From assembly GCA_002424305.1 (NCBI GenBank), contig DIQZ01000051.1, forward strand, positions 1 to 64,000: DNA of 64,000 bases. Reading direction: 5' to 3'. Positions 14,482 to 23,720 of the stretch are shown piece by piece. The notes under the pieces are model-generated. The model saw only the letters and a program-made list of their open reading frames with translations. It was not told where the DNA came from and did not search any database. The DNA comes from Firmicutes bacterium UBA5449 (GTDB lineage Bacteria > Bacillota > SHA-98 > UBA4971). Position numbers and translations under genes: made by a program. Numbering within the stretch: the stretch's first letter is position 1; each line of letters starts with the position of its first letter.

Positions 14482-15720
14482 TTACGACTGGGTTTTCGGA
14501 AGAATCTGGTTGAGAATTATACCGAGTATGGCTGCAAGGCCCATACCGCCAAGCTGGGCGTTGCCCCATAGTGTGATAATTGCACCGCCGATACCGACAA
14601 CCAAAATGACACTTGCAACAAGTAAGTTTCTGGAATCCTTCAGGTCGACTTGGTTCTCCACCATAGTCCTTACGCCAATAGCTGCGATCATACCGAAAAG
14701 CACAATGGAGATTCCTCCAATAACCGGAGCAGGAATAGTTCTGATAATCGCGCCAAGTTTTCCCACAAATGCCATAATTACGGCTATCACTGCAGCTATC
14801 CTCATTACCTCAGGTTTCCACACTTTTGTCAGAGCTAATACACCGGTATTTTCGGAATAGGTAGTGTTGGCAGGTCCGCCAAGCAAACCTGCAAGTGATG
14901 TGGCAAAGCCGTCTCCGAAGAGGGTTCTTGTCAGGCCCGGGTCTTCTATGAAGTCATCTTCAACTGTTGCGCCTACTGCCAGAATATCCCCTACGTGTTC
15001 CACCATGCTAGCAAAGGCTGCGGGAGCTATAAGCCCGATAGCGGCTGCATCAAAAACCGGCAATGTAAATTGAGGTATTCGTATCCACGCTGCTTGCACC
15101 ACCGGAGTCGTATCCACTATGCCTGCAAACAGACACATGATATAACCAACAACAATCCCGGAGATAACCGGTAGTAGCCTGAGGAAGCCTTTGACATACA
15201 GACTGACAAAAGCAACTGTGGCAAGAACGATGAGCGCTATCGGCCAGTTCTGACTGGCGCTCTCGATAGCAACCGGGGCAAGGTTTAACCCTATGACCAT
15301 AATAATCGGTCCCGTGACCACAGGTGGGAGTATCCGTTGCATAAACTCAGTACCAAGAAAATGAATAAGAATTCCGAAAACAAGGTAAAGCAAGCCGGCT
15401 ACAATGATTCCGCCCTGAGCTGCGGGAATTCCCATGTCTGTAACTACCATGGCCACCGGCGCAATAAACGCGAATGACGATCCTAAAAATACCGGAACTC
15501 TTCCTTTAGTAACCAAATGAAACCATAGAGTGCCGATTCCTGCTGTGAACAAAGCTACATTTACATCAAGGCCGGTTAGGAGCGGAACAAGAATTGTAGC
15601 ACCAAACATTGTAAACGCATGCTGGAGACCGAGTACGAGTAATTGGTATGTAGGCAGATAATCTCCAGGCCTAATCGGCCCCACAACCCTGCCCTTAACC
15701 GTCCCTTTACTACTAGCCAA
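14482..15720 (-). CDS. uraA: Uracil/xanthine permease family (NCS2) transporter, probably uracil permease
   Basis: This 412-residue NCS2 transporter has the N-terminal QLLVLGLQHAFTMFGATILVPLLTG, FLGSSFAFIAP, the helix-8 region PAAFASMVEHVGD with the family glutamate, NTTYSENTGVLALTKV (family NxxTxxxEN-like segment) and PAPVIGGISIVLFGMIAA. UraA/PyrP proteins import uracil by proton symport at the cytoplasmic membrane. TTG at 15720 has an AAAGGGGG site 7 nt upstream. A promoter and a structured leader precede it. No pyrimidine biosynthesis gene is adjacent, so uracil specificity rests on sequence resemblance alone; xanthine is the alternative. Confidence 0.88.
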   Translation of the reverse strand: MASSKGTVKGRVVGPIRPGDYLPTYQLLVLGLQHAFTMFGATILVPLLTGLDVNVALFTAGIGTLWFHLVTKGRVPVFLGSSFAFIAPVAMVVTDMGIPAAQGGIIVAGLLYLVFGILIHFLGTEFMQRILPPVVTGPIIMVIGLNLAPVAIESASQNWPIALIVLATVAFVSLYVKGFLRLLPVISGIVVGYIMCLFAGIVDTTPVVQAAWIRIPQFTLPVFDAAAIGLIAPAAFASMVEHVGDILAVGATVEDDFIEDPGLTRTLFGDGFATSLAGLLGGPANTTYSENTGVLALTKVWKPEVMRIAAVIAVIMAFVGKLGAIIRTIPAPVIGGISIVLFGMIAAIGVRTMVENQVDLKDSRNLLVASVILVVGIGGAIITLWGNAQLGGMGLAAILGIILNQILPKTQS

Positions 15721-15743
15721 CGTTTTTCCCCCTTTCGTGCTCT

Positions 15744-15774
15744 TTCGCTAGCTCAACGACGAGCAGTTAGCGAA
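15744..15774 (-). promoter_or_regulatory. Structured leader hairpin upstream of the uracil permease
   Basis: TTCGCTA/TAGCGAA (15744-15750 and 15768-15774) encloses an inner GCTC/GAGC stem with a 3-nt bulge. It lies in the untranslated leader between promoter and start. No T-run follows, so it is not a simple terminator. It does not clearly match the PyrR-binding consensus. Confidence 0.4.
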
Positions 15775-15856
15775 CGGATGCACGCTGCGGTCCGTCTTCT
15801 TTAGGACCTCTGCAAAATTGAATGGTACCTCACTTAGTGCATAAGCTGCAATAACG

Positions 15857-15885
15857 ATTCTACAACTAACATAAGATGGATTCAA
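15857..15885 (-). promoter_or_regulatory. Sigma70-type promoter upstream of the uracil permease
   Basis: On the minus strand TTGAAT (15885-15880) and TAGAAT (15862-15857) are separated by 17 bp. It predicts a leader of about 130 nt before the TTG start. The rest of the 271-bp gap (15721-15991) shows no ORF and no strong terminator for lpdA. Confidence 0.6.
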
Positions 15886-15991
15886 GGGTAACATGTTCTC
15901 ATATTGTCAGATAGATTGCAGATTGCTTCTATATAGAATTAATCCATTTTTGGGGGGCATTCTTACCTACGTAATAAGGTAGCACATCACA

Positions 15992-17377
15992 TCATATATG
16001 TATCGACTTTCCGTGCACAGCCTCAGCCGCCTCAACCAGTGCTTCTGCAAGCGTAGGATGGGCGTGTATTGTATTTGTGAACTCACGTACTGTCATCTGA
16101 GTTCGAACTGCAGCTGTAGGCTCGGGAATAAGCTCAGTTACGCTTGGCCCCACCATATGAACACCAAGTATTACATCACTGCTTGCATCAGCGATGACCT
16201 TGACAAAGCCATCAGTTTGGCCCATAGCCAAAGCCTTACCGCTTGCCATGAAAGGGAACTTACCAATCTTCACCTCAAGACCCTGTTCTTTGGCCTGACC
16301 TTCATTTAGCCCGACACCGGCTACCTCAGGCCTGGTAAATATGGCACTGGGAACAGCACTATAATCCATACAGCGCTTGTCGCCTGCAATATTATGGGCA
16401 GCCACAATCCCTTCTGCAGACGCGACATGCGCAAGCATAATATTGCCTACTGCATCACCGATAGCATATATGTTAGGGATATTTGTGACCATTTCCTCAT
16501 TAACCACTATCTCGCCGCGCTCATTGACCTCAACCCCCAACTCTTCCAAGCCAATTCCTTCGGAGTTGGCTCTTCGGCCAACAGATAGGAGGGCTTTCTT
16601 TGCAACAAGCTGTTCGCCTGAGTCAAGAATAGCCGTAATCTCTCTGTTATTCTCTTCAATTCTCTCGATTTTCACACCGCATTTGACGTTAACCCCATGC
16701 TTTCTAAGGGAAGCTTGAATTGTTTTTGAGATATCCGGGTCTTCCATAGGAAGCACAGTGGGCATAATATCCACAACCGTCACCTTGCTGCCAAGGCAAG
16801 TAAAGATGAAAGCTAACTCACATCCGATAACACCACCACCAACAACAAGAAGACTTTCAGGCACTTCCTCTAAATCCAAGGCTTCACTGCTGGTAATAAC
16901 AGTATCCCCGTTGTAACCGAATGCCGGAAATACCAGTGGCCTTGAACCGGTGGCAATGATTATGTTCTCGGCCCTTATATCATCAAAGCCTTCTTCTAAG
17001 TCTACCGTGATTCTCCCCGGAGCCACAAGCCTGCCTGTTCCTTTCACAACCTTAATTTTGCCTCTCTTGAGGAGAAATTTCACACCTGCTCTCAGACGGG
17101 AGACTATCTTGTTCTTCCGTGCGATCATCTTAGCAAAATTCGCAGATACATGAGGAGCTTCTACCCCAAACTCCTCCAAACGTTGTGCCAGCATAAATGC
17201 TTCCATGCCGGCAACCAGAGACTTAGTGGGGATACAGCCTCTGTTTAGGCATGTCCCACCAAGTAGGTCTTTCTCAACAAGGCACACACTCTTTCCTAGT
17301 TGAGCAGCTCTAATAGCAGCAACGTATCCTCCCGGCCCTCCTCCAAGCACTGCAACGTCAAACTCAAACACAAACAT
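15992..17377 (-). CDS. lpdA: Dihydrolipoyl dehydrogenase
   Basis: The 461-residue flavoprotein has FAD-binding GGGPGGYVAA (12-21), the redox disulfide in GGTCLNRGCIPTK (Cys43, Cys48), an NAD-binding VVGGGVIGCELA, the second FAD motif YAIGDAVG and the C-terminal active-site HAHPTLAEAL. It reoxidises the dihydrolipoyl group of 2-oxoacid dehydrogenase or glycine cleavage complexes. None of those partner genes is present here, so its complex cannot be named. ATG follows a textbook AAGGAG. It is followed about 50 bp later by alr. Confidence 0.95.
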   Translation of the reverse strand: MFVFEFDVAVLGGGPGGYVAAIRAAQLGKSVCLVEKDLLGGTCLNRGCIPTKSLVAGMEAFMLAQRLEEFGVEAPHVSANFAKMIARKNKIVSRLRAGVKFLLKRGKIKVVKGTGRLVAPGRITVDLEEGFDDIRAENIIIATGSRPLVFPAFGYNGDTVITSSEALDLEEVPESLLVVGGGVIGCELAFIFTCLGSKVTVVDIMPTVLPMEDPDISKTIQASLRKHGVNVKCGVKIERIEENNREITAILDSGEQLVAKKALLSVGRRANSEGIGLEELGVEVNERGEIVVNEEMVTNIPNIYAIGDAVGNIMLAHVASAEGIVAAHNIAGDKRCMDYSAVPSAIFTRPEVAGVGLNEGQAKEQGLEVKIGKFPFMASGKALAMGQTDGFVKVIADASSDVILGVHMVGPSVTELIPEPTAAVRTQMTVREFTNTIHAHPTLAEALVEAAEAVHGKSIHI

Positions 17378-17428
17378 ACACTCCTTCTTGCTCTTCGTCT
17401 GTTCCTGGTAGTCCGGCTCCGAATTTAG

Positions 17429-18577
17429 CTACATCTCAGGCAGATAGACGCGGGGAACTCGCTTACTTATCCCACAGAGGACTTCATGGGTTACAGTGCC
17501 AAGTTTCTCTGCAACTTCTTCTGCGACAATCTCTTCCGCACCTTGCTTACCGATGGCAACAACCTCATCCTCCATATCCAATTCCAAGTCACCTGCACAC
17601 ACCATGCATTCATCCATACATACTCGTCCAACCACCGGAAGTTTCATCCCTCTGATAAGCACTTCCCCTTGGTTGGAAAGACCTCGCGGAAAACCGTCCG
17701 CATAGCCGATTGGCAACGTTGCAATGATACAGTCTCTTTCCGTGACGTACGTGGCACCATAACCTATTGGAGTGCCTGCTTGACATCGCTTCACAAAAAC
17801 AACCCTTGTCCTAAAGGACAGAGCGGGCATAATACCTAGTTCCGCTCTAATCTTCCCGGCTCTTTCACCATAAAGCGGAGTCAACCCATACATAAGAATC
17901 CCGGGTCTCACAATATCAAACCTAGCCTCAGGGACAGTTACTGCGGCTATGCTGTTAGCTGCATGATAATACTGTGCCTCAATACCATTACTGCTAAGAG
18001 CCTCAATTGCATCATTGAACAGGGAAAGTTGCTGATTGAGAAATGTCCTGTCCTCGTCTTCCGCAGTAGCCAGGTGTGTGAAGATGCCTTCAATCTCAAT
18101 GTTGGGAAGCATGGCAATATGCCTCACAAAACTTACTATCTGACTTGGGTATAAGCCTATGCGCCCCATACCGGTATCAACCTTCACATGACACTTAGCT
18201 TTTTTCCCTTCTTTTACGGCAGCATTGGACAGAGCCTCAGCGAACTCATAGGTTGCCACTGCGCAGGATAGATTGTAACGCAGAGCTGCCTGCGCCTGAG
18301 CAGGAAATAGCTGGGCAAGAACTAGAATTGGAGCAATAATCCCGGATCTTCTGAGAGCTATGCCTTCCTCAACCAACGCAACTCCCAGCCAAGTTGCTCC
18401 ATTATTCAGGGCCGTGCGTGCTACAGGTATCGCCCCATGACCATAGGCGTCTGCCTTCACCACTCCGAGGATCTCACGACCCTGTCCTACGAGCTTACGG
18501 ATGGCCTGTATGTTGCGGGCTATACATGCAAGATCAATTTCAGCTACGGTGGGTCTATCTCGACGACCATCCCACAT
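17429..18577 (-). CDS. alr: Alanine racemase
   Basis: The 382-residue fold-type III PLP enzyme has the cofactor lysine in VVKADAYGHGA (Lys41), KVDTGMGRIG, and the catalytic tyrosine in GTPIGYGATYVT, followed by GYADGFPRG and VGRVCMDECMV. It makes D-alanine for peptidoglycan. It overlaps the 3' end of the NAD(P)HX repair gene by 23 bp, a common order in Bacillota (acpS-nnr-alr). Length is normal. Confidence 0.96.
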   Translation of the reverse strand: MWDGRRDRPTVAEIDLACIARNIQAIRKLVGQGREILGVVKADAYGHGAIPVARTALNNGATWLGVALVEEGIALRRSGIIAPILVLAQLFPAQAQAALRYNLSCAVATYEFAEALSNAAVKEGKKAKCHVKVDTGMGRIGLYPSQIVSFVRHIAMLPNIEIEGIFTHLATAEDEDRTFLNQQLSLFNDAIEALSSNGIEAQYYHAANSIAAVTVPEARFDIVRPGILMYGLTPLYGERAGKIRAELGIMPALSFRTRVVFVKRCQAGTPIGYGATYVTERDCIIATLPIGYADGFPRGLSNQGEVLIRGMKLPVVGRVCMDECMVCAGDLELDMEDEVVAIGKQGAEEIVAEEVAEKLGTVTHEVLCGISKRVPRVYLPEM

Positions 18578-20138
18578 GTCTCTCGCCTCTTTCCACTGTC
18601 AGTCTATGTAAGGCCTCCGGTACGCTCTCCAGGATATCCGTTGCGGTAACACTCATCTCGCCCAATCTTGCTGCCGCAATATCACCGGCAAGTCCGTGCA
18701 TATAAACACCTAACACAGCTGATTCCAAAGATCCTATACCTTGGGCTAAAAGCCCGGCAATAACCCCGGTGAGCACGTCCCCGCTGCCTGCGGTCGCCAT
18801 TCCGGGATTACCTGTTGGGTTAACGTAAGCTATTCCCGACGGATCGGCAATTATTGTCCGAGCCCCTTTTAGAACCATAATCTTTCCCCAGTGAGACGCT
18901 GCTCGACGAGCCACATTAAGTCTGTCGCGCTTGACCTCTTGGATAGAAAGGCCTGTCAGCCTCGCCATTTCGCCGGGATGAGGAGTAAGCACAATTGGTG
19001 CCTTCGTTGTCTTTAAAGTGCCTGGATCCTGGGCGATAGCATTAATCCCATCAGCATCTAACACAATCGGAACAGAAGTTGTCATAACCATGTTCCTTAC
19101 CAACTGAGCGGTTTCACTGTGAGTGGACAACCCGGGTCCGATAGCTAATGCAGCAGCGCCACGAGTAATGCCGTCTATTAAGGGTTGAGCTTGCAAACTT
19201 ATGCTTCCTGATTCTGTTTCAGGAAGTCCGCGAGTCATGACTTCAGTAAGTTTTGAGTTCATGACACCATGTAAGCCAAGAGGCACACCAAGAGTTACCA
19301 GACCTGCACCTACTTTCAAGACTGCGGTGCTTGTGAGAGCAGCAGCGCCTGCCATATTAGGTGAGCCGGCAATCACAAAGGCCTTTCCAAAAACCCCTTT
19401 ATGGGAATCTTCATCGCGCACAGGGATCCAATGTCTGACATTGTCAGCCACAGAAAGATTCAACTTAAGGCCTTCATCAACCAAAAAAGATCTGGGAAGA
19501 CCAATATCAGCAACGGTTAATTCGCCTACGTAACCTGCACCCGGATAAAGAAGGAGCCCTACCTTAGGAAGGCCGAACGTCACTGTATGGGTAGCATTGA
19601 TACAACTGGAGCTGACCCTGCCTGTGGTGGAATCCAGTCCTGAAGGAACGTCAACTGCAACAATAGGCCGTCCGGACTCATTGATAGTATCAATAACATG
19701 ACTGATATATCCTTCAACTTCTCCCTTGAATCCGGTTCCAAATACAGCATCGACTACTAAATCCGACATGGACATTGCCACCCTGGCAGTGGGAAGTCCG
19801 TCTGCATATAATTCTTCTGCTTCTATTCCCATACACGCGAGGATATCCATGTTGATTCTGGCGTCACCTTGTACTTGGTCAGCATTACCGAGAAGAAACA
19901 TTTTTACTCTCACCTGCGAGTTTGCCAGGTGTCTGGCAACTACAAACCCATCCCCTCCGTTGTTACCCTTACCGGCAAATATGCATACACGCGGACCTAC
20001 CACATCCTCCAGGAGCTTCTTTACAGTGTCAGCCACAGCTCGCCCTGCATTCTCCATCAGGACAACACCGGGAATACCTACTACTTCAATAGCGCTTCTG
20101 TCTATTTCTCGCATCTCTTCAGCAGTTACGACTTTCAA
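18555..20138 (-). CDS. nnr: Bifunctional NAD(P)H-hydrate repair enzyme (epimerase + ADP-dependent dehydratase)
   Basis: The protein fuses the YjeF N-terminal epimerase domain (about 1-210; IPGVVLMENAGRAVAD, AGKGNNGGDGFVVARHL) with the C-terminal ADP-dependent dehydratase domain (about 220-527; LTPHPGEMARL, KGARTIIADP, NPTGNPGMATAGSGDVLTG). It repairs hydrated NADH and NADPH. The open frame runs to 20312, but its first 58 codons lie over acpS and do not resemble the family. TTG at 20138 follows a GGAGGTG site and gives the normal N-terminus KVVTAEEM, so I use that start. It overlaps acpS by 20 bp. Confidence 0.92.
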   Translation of the reverse strand: MKVVTAEEMREIDRSAIEVVGIPGVVLMENAGRAVADTVKKLLEDVVGPRVCIFAGKGNNGGDGFVVARHLANSQVRVKMFLLGNADQVQGDARINMDILACMGIEAEELYADGLPTARVAMSMSDLVVDAVFGTGFKGEVEGYISHVIDTINESGRPIVAVDVPSGLDSTTGRVSSSCINATHTVTFGLPKVGLLLYPGAGYVGELTVADIGLPRSFLVDEGLKLNLSVADNVRHWIPVRDEDSHKGVFGKAFVIAGSPNMAGAAALTSTAVLKVGAGLVTLGVPLGLHGVMNSKLTEVMTRGLPETESGSISLQAQPLIDGITRGAAALAIGPGLSTHSETAQLVRNMVMTTSVPIVLDADGINAIAQDPGTLKTTKAPIVLTPHPGEMARLTGLSIQEVKRDRLNVARRAASHWGKIMVLKGARTIIADPSGIAYVNPTGNPGMATAGSGDVLTGVIAGLLAQGIGSLESAVLGVYMHGLAGDIAAARLGEMSVTATDILESVPEALHRLTVERGERHVGWSSR

Positions 20139-20574
20139 GACTTCCACCTCCGATGGCAACTGCAAAGGCCATGGCAAGAGCGTCGGTATGGGATATGCTG
20201 ACAAGAACAGCCTTAACACCTCGCCCCTTAGCAAGTTCTTCAGCCCGGCCGAGCAAGCGTACATAAGGTTTTCCGGAAGGTTCGTTACGAATCTCGATCT
20301 CATTCCACCCAATTCCGGATATTCCCTGCCCTAACGCTTTAGCTACAGCCTCCTTCGCCGCAAATCTACCGGCTAGTTTGTCATAACGTCCTCCCGTTGC
20401 AACATCCATCTCAATATCTGTAAATACCCGCCCATGGAGCCTGTCACCTTTACGCTCCATCAGGTCACGAATTCTACTTACCTCGATAATATCGACACCG
20501 ATACCAATTACTTGACCCTCACAGTCTGTCAAATCCGGAAATCCCTCCACGAAAGGCCTGTCAGACTGCCCCAT
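20119..20574 (-). CDS. acpS: Holo-[acyl-carrier-protein] synthase
   Basis: The family motifs GIGVDIIEVSRI and FAAKEAVAKALG are present, and SISHTDALAMAFAV lies at the end. AcpS transfers phosphopantetheine from CoA to acyl carrier protein. The ATG at 20574 overlaps the glmM stop (TAATG). It gives about 22 residues before the conserved start, longer than usual, but no ordinary start codon lies closer. It sits between glmM and nnr. Confidence 0.93.
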   Translation of the reverse strand: MGQSDRPFVEGFPDLTDCEGQVIGIGVDIIEVSRIRDLMERKGDRLHGRVFTDIEMDVATGGRYDKLAGRFAAKEAVAKALGQGISGIGWNEIEIRNEPSGKPYVRLLGRAEELAKGRGVKAVLVSISHTDALAMAFAVAIGGGSLESRNC

Positions 20575-21950
20575 TAATCCCTACTCAGCTCTTCCCTTAC
20601 AACTTTTACGACCTCAGATACAGCAGTTCTTACCATCGCTTCATCCGCACCCTCGCCTAAAACACGAATCAAAGGCTCTGTCCCTGAAGGACGCACAAAT
20701 ATCCGCCCCTCTTCGCCTACCAAAGCATTAGCCCGCTCAATAGCTCGACCTACTCTCGAGTTGGAGAAGAAGCTTTCCTTGTTACTGACCTCAACATTGA
20801 CAAGAGTCTGCGGGTAGACTTCCATCCATGAGGCTAGCTCCGATAGTCTCTGACCTGTTGTACGAAGGACCGATAGAAGGGCGAGAGCGGTGATTATTCC
20901 ATCCCCTGTTGTATTACGGTCAAGAAAGATTATGTGTCCTGACTGTTCTCCGCCTAGGACGACACCGAGCTTCCTCATTTCTTCCAGGACATATCTGTCG
21001 CCATTTTGAGTAATAACTACATTACCGCCTTCACGCTTGAAGGTCTTGACCAACCCCAAATTACTGTATACGGTAGCGACTATGGTCTTCTTTGGAAGCT
21101 TCCCCTTTCGCAGAAGATCCAGACCGCAAATAGCCATAATATGGTCACCGTTAACCACATGTCCCCTCTCATCAACTGCTATCAACCTGTCAGCGTCACC
21201 GTCGTGAGCAAGACCCAAATCCGCTCCTGTCCGGACAACCAGCTCACCTATGACTTGAGGATGAATGGATCCGCACTTGAGATTGATATTAGTTCCGTCA
21301 GGCTTATCATTTACCGTTATTACATGAGCTCCAAGATCCTCCAACAGCCTCGGCGTGTATGATGAAGCTGCGCCATTTGCGCAGTCCACAACTACTTTCA
21401 GACCTTCCAGACTAACATTCACTGTACTCTTGGCATACCTCATATATCTCTCCCCGGCATTTTGAAGCCTGCAAATCTTTCCGACTCCGCCTCCTGCCGG
21501 CCTTGGAAAATCGTCATAAACACCAAAACGGACGATTCCTTGCTCATCGAAGGAGATATATTCCTCAATTTCCTGCTCTTCTTCATCTGAAAGCTTAAAC
21601 CCGTCACCGGAAACAAACTTAATACCGTTATATTCCATGGGATTATGGGATGCTGAGATAATGATGCCTGCATCCGCCGGGAGATCCCTCACAAGGAATG
21701 CCACCCCGGGGGTGGGAATGACACCGATTGTCACCGCTTGTCCCCCAACTGATGCTATCCCTGAAGCTACCGCAGCTTCCAGCATATCCCCGGAGAGTCT
21801 CGTATCACAACCTACAATAATCGTAGGCTGCCTCCTTAGTCTCCTTGCGATAATTCCGGTTCCAACTCGACCTAATGTAAATGCCAGCTCAGGCGAGAGA
21901 AATGTATTGGCAATCCCTCGTACCCCATCAGTTCCAAACAGTCTCGCCAT
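20574..21950 (-). CDS. glmM: Phosphoglucosamine mutase
   Basis: This 458-residue protein has the phosphohexomutase signature: LFGTDGVRGIAN at the N-terminus, the phosphoserine loop ISASHNPMEYNG (Ser101), the metal loop DGDADRLIAVD, GGEQSGHI and the C-terminal phosphate-binding RPSGTEPLIRV. It converts glucosamine-6-phosphate to glucosamine-1-phosphate for cell-wall UDP-GlcNAc. It lies downstream of cdaA-cdaR, the arrangement conserved in Bacillota where GlmM also modulates CdaA. Confidence 0.97.
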   Translation of the reverse strand: MARLFGTDGVRGIANTFLSPELAFTLGRVGTGIIARRLRRQPTIIVGCDTRLSGDMLEAAVASGIASVGGQAVTIGVIPTPGVAFLVRDLPADAGIIISASHNPMEYNGIKFVSGDGFKLSDEEEQEIEEYISFDEQGIVRFGVYDDFPRPAGGGVGKICRLQNAGERYMRYAKSTVNVSLEGLKVVVDCANGAASSYTPRLLEDLGAHVITVNDKPDGTNINLKCGSIHPQVIGELVVRTGADLGLAHDGDADRLIAVDERGHVVNGDHIMAICGLDLLRKGKLPKKTIVATVYSNLGLVKTFKREGGNVVITQNGDRYVLEEMRKLGVVLGGEQSGHIIFLDRNTTGDGIITALALLSVLRTTGQRLSELASWMEVYPQTLVNVEVSNKESFFSNSRVGRAIERANALVGEEGRIFVRPSGTEPLIRVLGEGADEAMVRTAVSEVVKVVREELSRD

Positions 21951-21996
21951 ATCCTGTTCCTCCTGATCAATATAACATTCGCATGAAACAATGGAT

Positions 21997-22746
21997 CTAT
22001 TCAGGTAATGGTGCTACTTTATCAACCTGCTCAATTGACTCTGTAGATGCCTCGTCGGCTATCTCTTCGTCAGATTGCGTGGTTGGTATTTCACTTATAG
22101 GCACAAATACGCGAACAGTTTGCGGATGAGCACTCAAATCCTGGACAAGGTTGCCTCCGGTGTCTACCGGACTCACCTTTACACTCCTTGAGATAGCGGA
22201 CGTAATACCGGATACGTCAATGTAAGCCACGACCGTGTCTATCAACTCCACCTGGCTCCTTGGTCCGATAACGGTAACCAAACCAGGAGATGCTTCGGGC
22301 TGGAACGGAACTTTGCTGTCTCCCGGATATCCTATTATCCCTACCTGGACCGGGAAGTCTACACTGACAATGGCATCCATCTTCACGCCTACCGACGCCG
22401 GGATAATCTCGACCACTTGGACACCTTCAGGAGCTGATACCTGAACCCGTGCGGCATACTCCCCTTCACCTCGTCCGGCTACAGATACGAATGCTTGAAC
22501 TTTCGAGCCATCAAGCGGTTCTACCAGATACTTCGGACCGCGCACCCGAACCTCCACGTCTCTTGGCCTGGTCTCAACTGCGAAGTCGGACGGCGCGCCT
22601 GAGACGTCAACGCCTGCTGTAACAAACCTCTCGGCGGTATCAACCTGGTTTTTGTTGATCTCTGCGCCCGCCACGAACCAAATAACAATCGCCAGAAGAA
22701 CGGCTGCTATTTTAAGATATATTTCTCGAGGGACACGGAACGTCAC
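21997..22746 (-). CDS. cdaR: YbbR-domain protein CdaR, regulator of diadenylate cyclase
   Basis: An N-terminal membrane anchor (about residues 10-30, YLKIAAVLLAIVIWFVAG) is followed by three YbbR-type beta repeats in an extracytoplasmic part and an acidic tail. CdaR binds and tunes CdaA. The open frame begins at TTG 22767, but GTG at 22746 overlaps the cdaA stop and has a GGGGG site with 8-nt spacing, so it is the better start. It is the middle gene of cdaA-cdaR-glmM. Confidence 0.9.
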   Translation of the reverse strand: MTFRVPREIYLKIAAVLLAIVIWFVAGAEINKNQVDTAERFVTAGVDVSGAPSDFAVETRPRDVEVRVRGPKYLVEPLDGSKVQAFVSVAGRGEGEYAARVQVSAPEGVQVVEIIPASVGVKMDAIVSVDFPVQVGIIGYPGDSKVPFQPEASPGLVTVIGPRSQVELIDTVVAYIDVSGITSAISRSVKVSPVDTGGNLVQDLSAHPQTVRVFVPISEIPTTQSDEEIADEASTESIEQVDKVAPLPE

Positions 22747-23594
22747 ATTACATGCCCCCTTAACCAAGCCGGAATACCCTGACGGAGCTTACTTGCGTGC
22801 AGTAGTTCTATCAATCTCTCCTTCAGAGCGCTTTCATCAAGATAACGCATTAACTTCCCGTTGCTTGCTATCGAGATGACTCCCGTCTCTTCTGAGGCCA
22901 CTATACACACAGCGTCAGATTGCTCCGACAAGCCTAACGCTGCGCGGTGTCTGGTTCCAAGTGTCTTACTGATATTCGGATTCTCAGATAGGGGAAGGTA
23001 GCAGCCTGCAGCCATTATTCTGCTGCCTCGGATTATGGTGGCACCATCATGCAGTGGTGAATTAGGCATGAATATGTTAATAAGGAGCTCTGTTGAAACA
23101 ACAGCGTCGATTTTGGTGCCTGTCTCCATCAACTCCGCAATACCGCTGTCACGTTCAACAACAATAAGAGCCCCGATTTTGTCTCTGGCCATCACCGTTG
23201 CAGCTCTGGTAATATCAGAAACCAAAATCATTGTGTCCTCTTTCTCCAGCAGTCCTAATGGACCTGTAAATATGCCACCACGACCTATTTGCTCCAGAGC
23301 TCTTCTGAGTTCAGGCAAGAATACTATGGGCAGACCGACAAAAAGCACAGTAATCGTCTTCTGTAGAAGCCAATTTACTGTGCGCAGTTTAAGCAAATCA
23401 CTGACCATAGTGGCAATAAAGATAACTGCAATGCCCTTGAGAAGTGACACTGCTCTTGTTCCCCTAATGATAACCAGGAGTTTATAGATAACATAAGCAA
23501 CAATAAGAATATCCACCATGGAGCGGATTGCATTTGTCGCGTTTACTTTAGCCAAGCTTTCCGTAAGCCTTGCTATGGTTAAATCAAACGGCAT
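22743..23594 (-). CDS. cdaA: Diadenylate cyclase CdaA
   Basis: The 283-residue protein has two to three N-terminal membrane helices (about 25-100) and a DAC domain with the catalytic DGA (SPLHDGATIIRG) and RHR (GTRHRAALGLSE) motifs. It makes cyclic di-AMP from two ATP, controlling potassium and osmotic balance in Gram-positive bacteria. ATG at 23594 has an AGGGGGA site. It overlaps cdaR by a few bases. Confidence 0.96.
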   Translation of the reverse strand: MPFDLTIARLTESLAKVNATNAIRSMVDILIVAYVIYKLLVIIRGTRAVSLLKGIAVIFIATMVSDLLKLRTVNWLLQKTITVLFVGLPIVFLPELRRALEQIGRGGIFTGPLGLLEKEDTMILVSDITRAATVMARDKIGALIVVERDSGIAELMETGTKIDAVVSTELLINIFMPNSPLHDGATIIRGSRIMAAGCYLPLSENPNISKTLGTRHRAALGLSEQSDAVCIVASEETGVISIASNGKLMRYLDESALKERLIELLHASKLRQGIPAWLRGHVM

Positions 23595-23720
23595 GTGTCT
23601 CCCCCTTGGATCCCTCCGAACGCAGCCTCTACCACAAATATATACTATACATTAATGGAATCCGATGCAAGGCTGTTAACTCATTATTATAGAGATAGAC
23701 GTTAGCTTTGCCGAAAAACC

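Noticed and set aside
20139..20312. N-terminal extension of the NAD(P)HX repair enzyme
   Set aside because: It overlaps acpS, lacks homology-like sequence, and a good site precedes TTG 20138.
19726..20334. 202-residue plus-strand frame antisense to nnr and acpS
   Set aside because: The opposite strand carries clear enzyme motifs and the plus product is serine/threonine-rich without family features.
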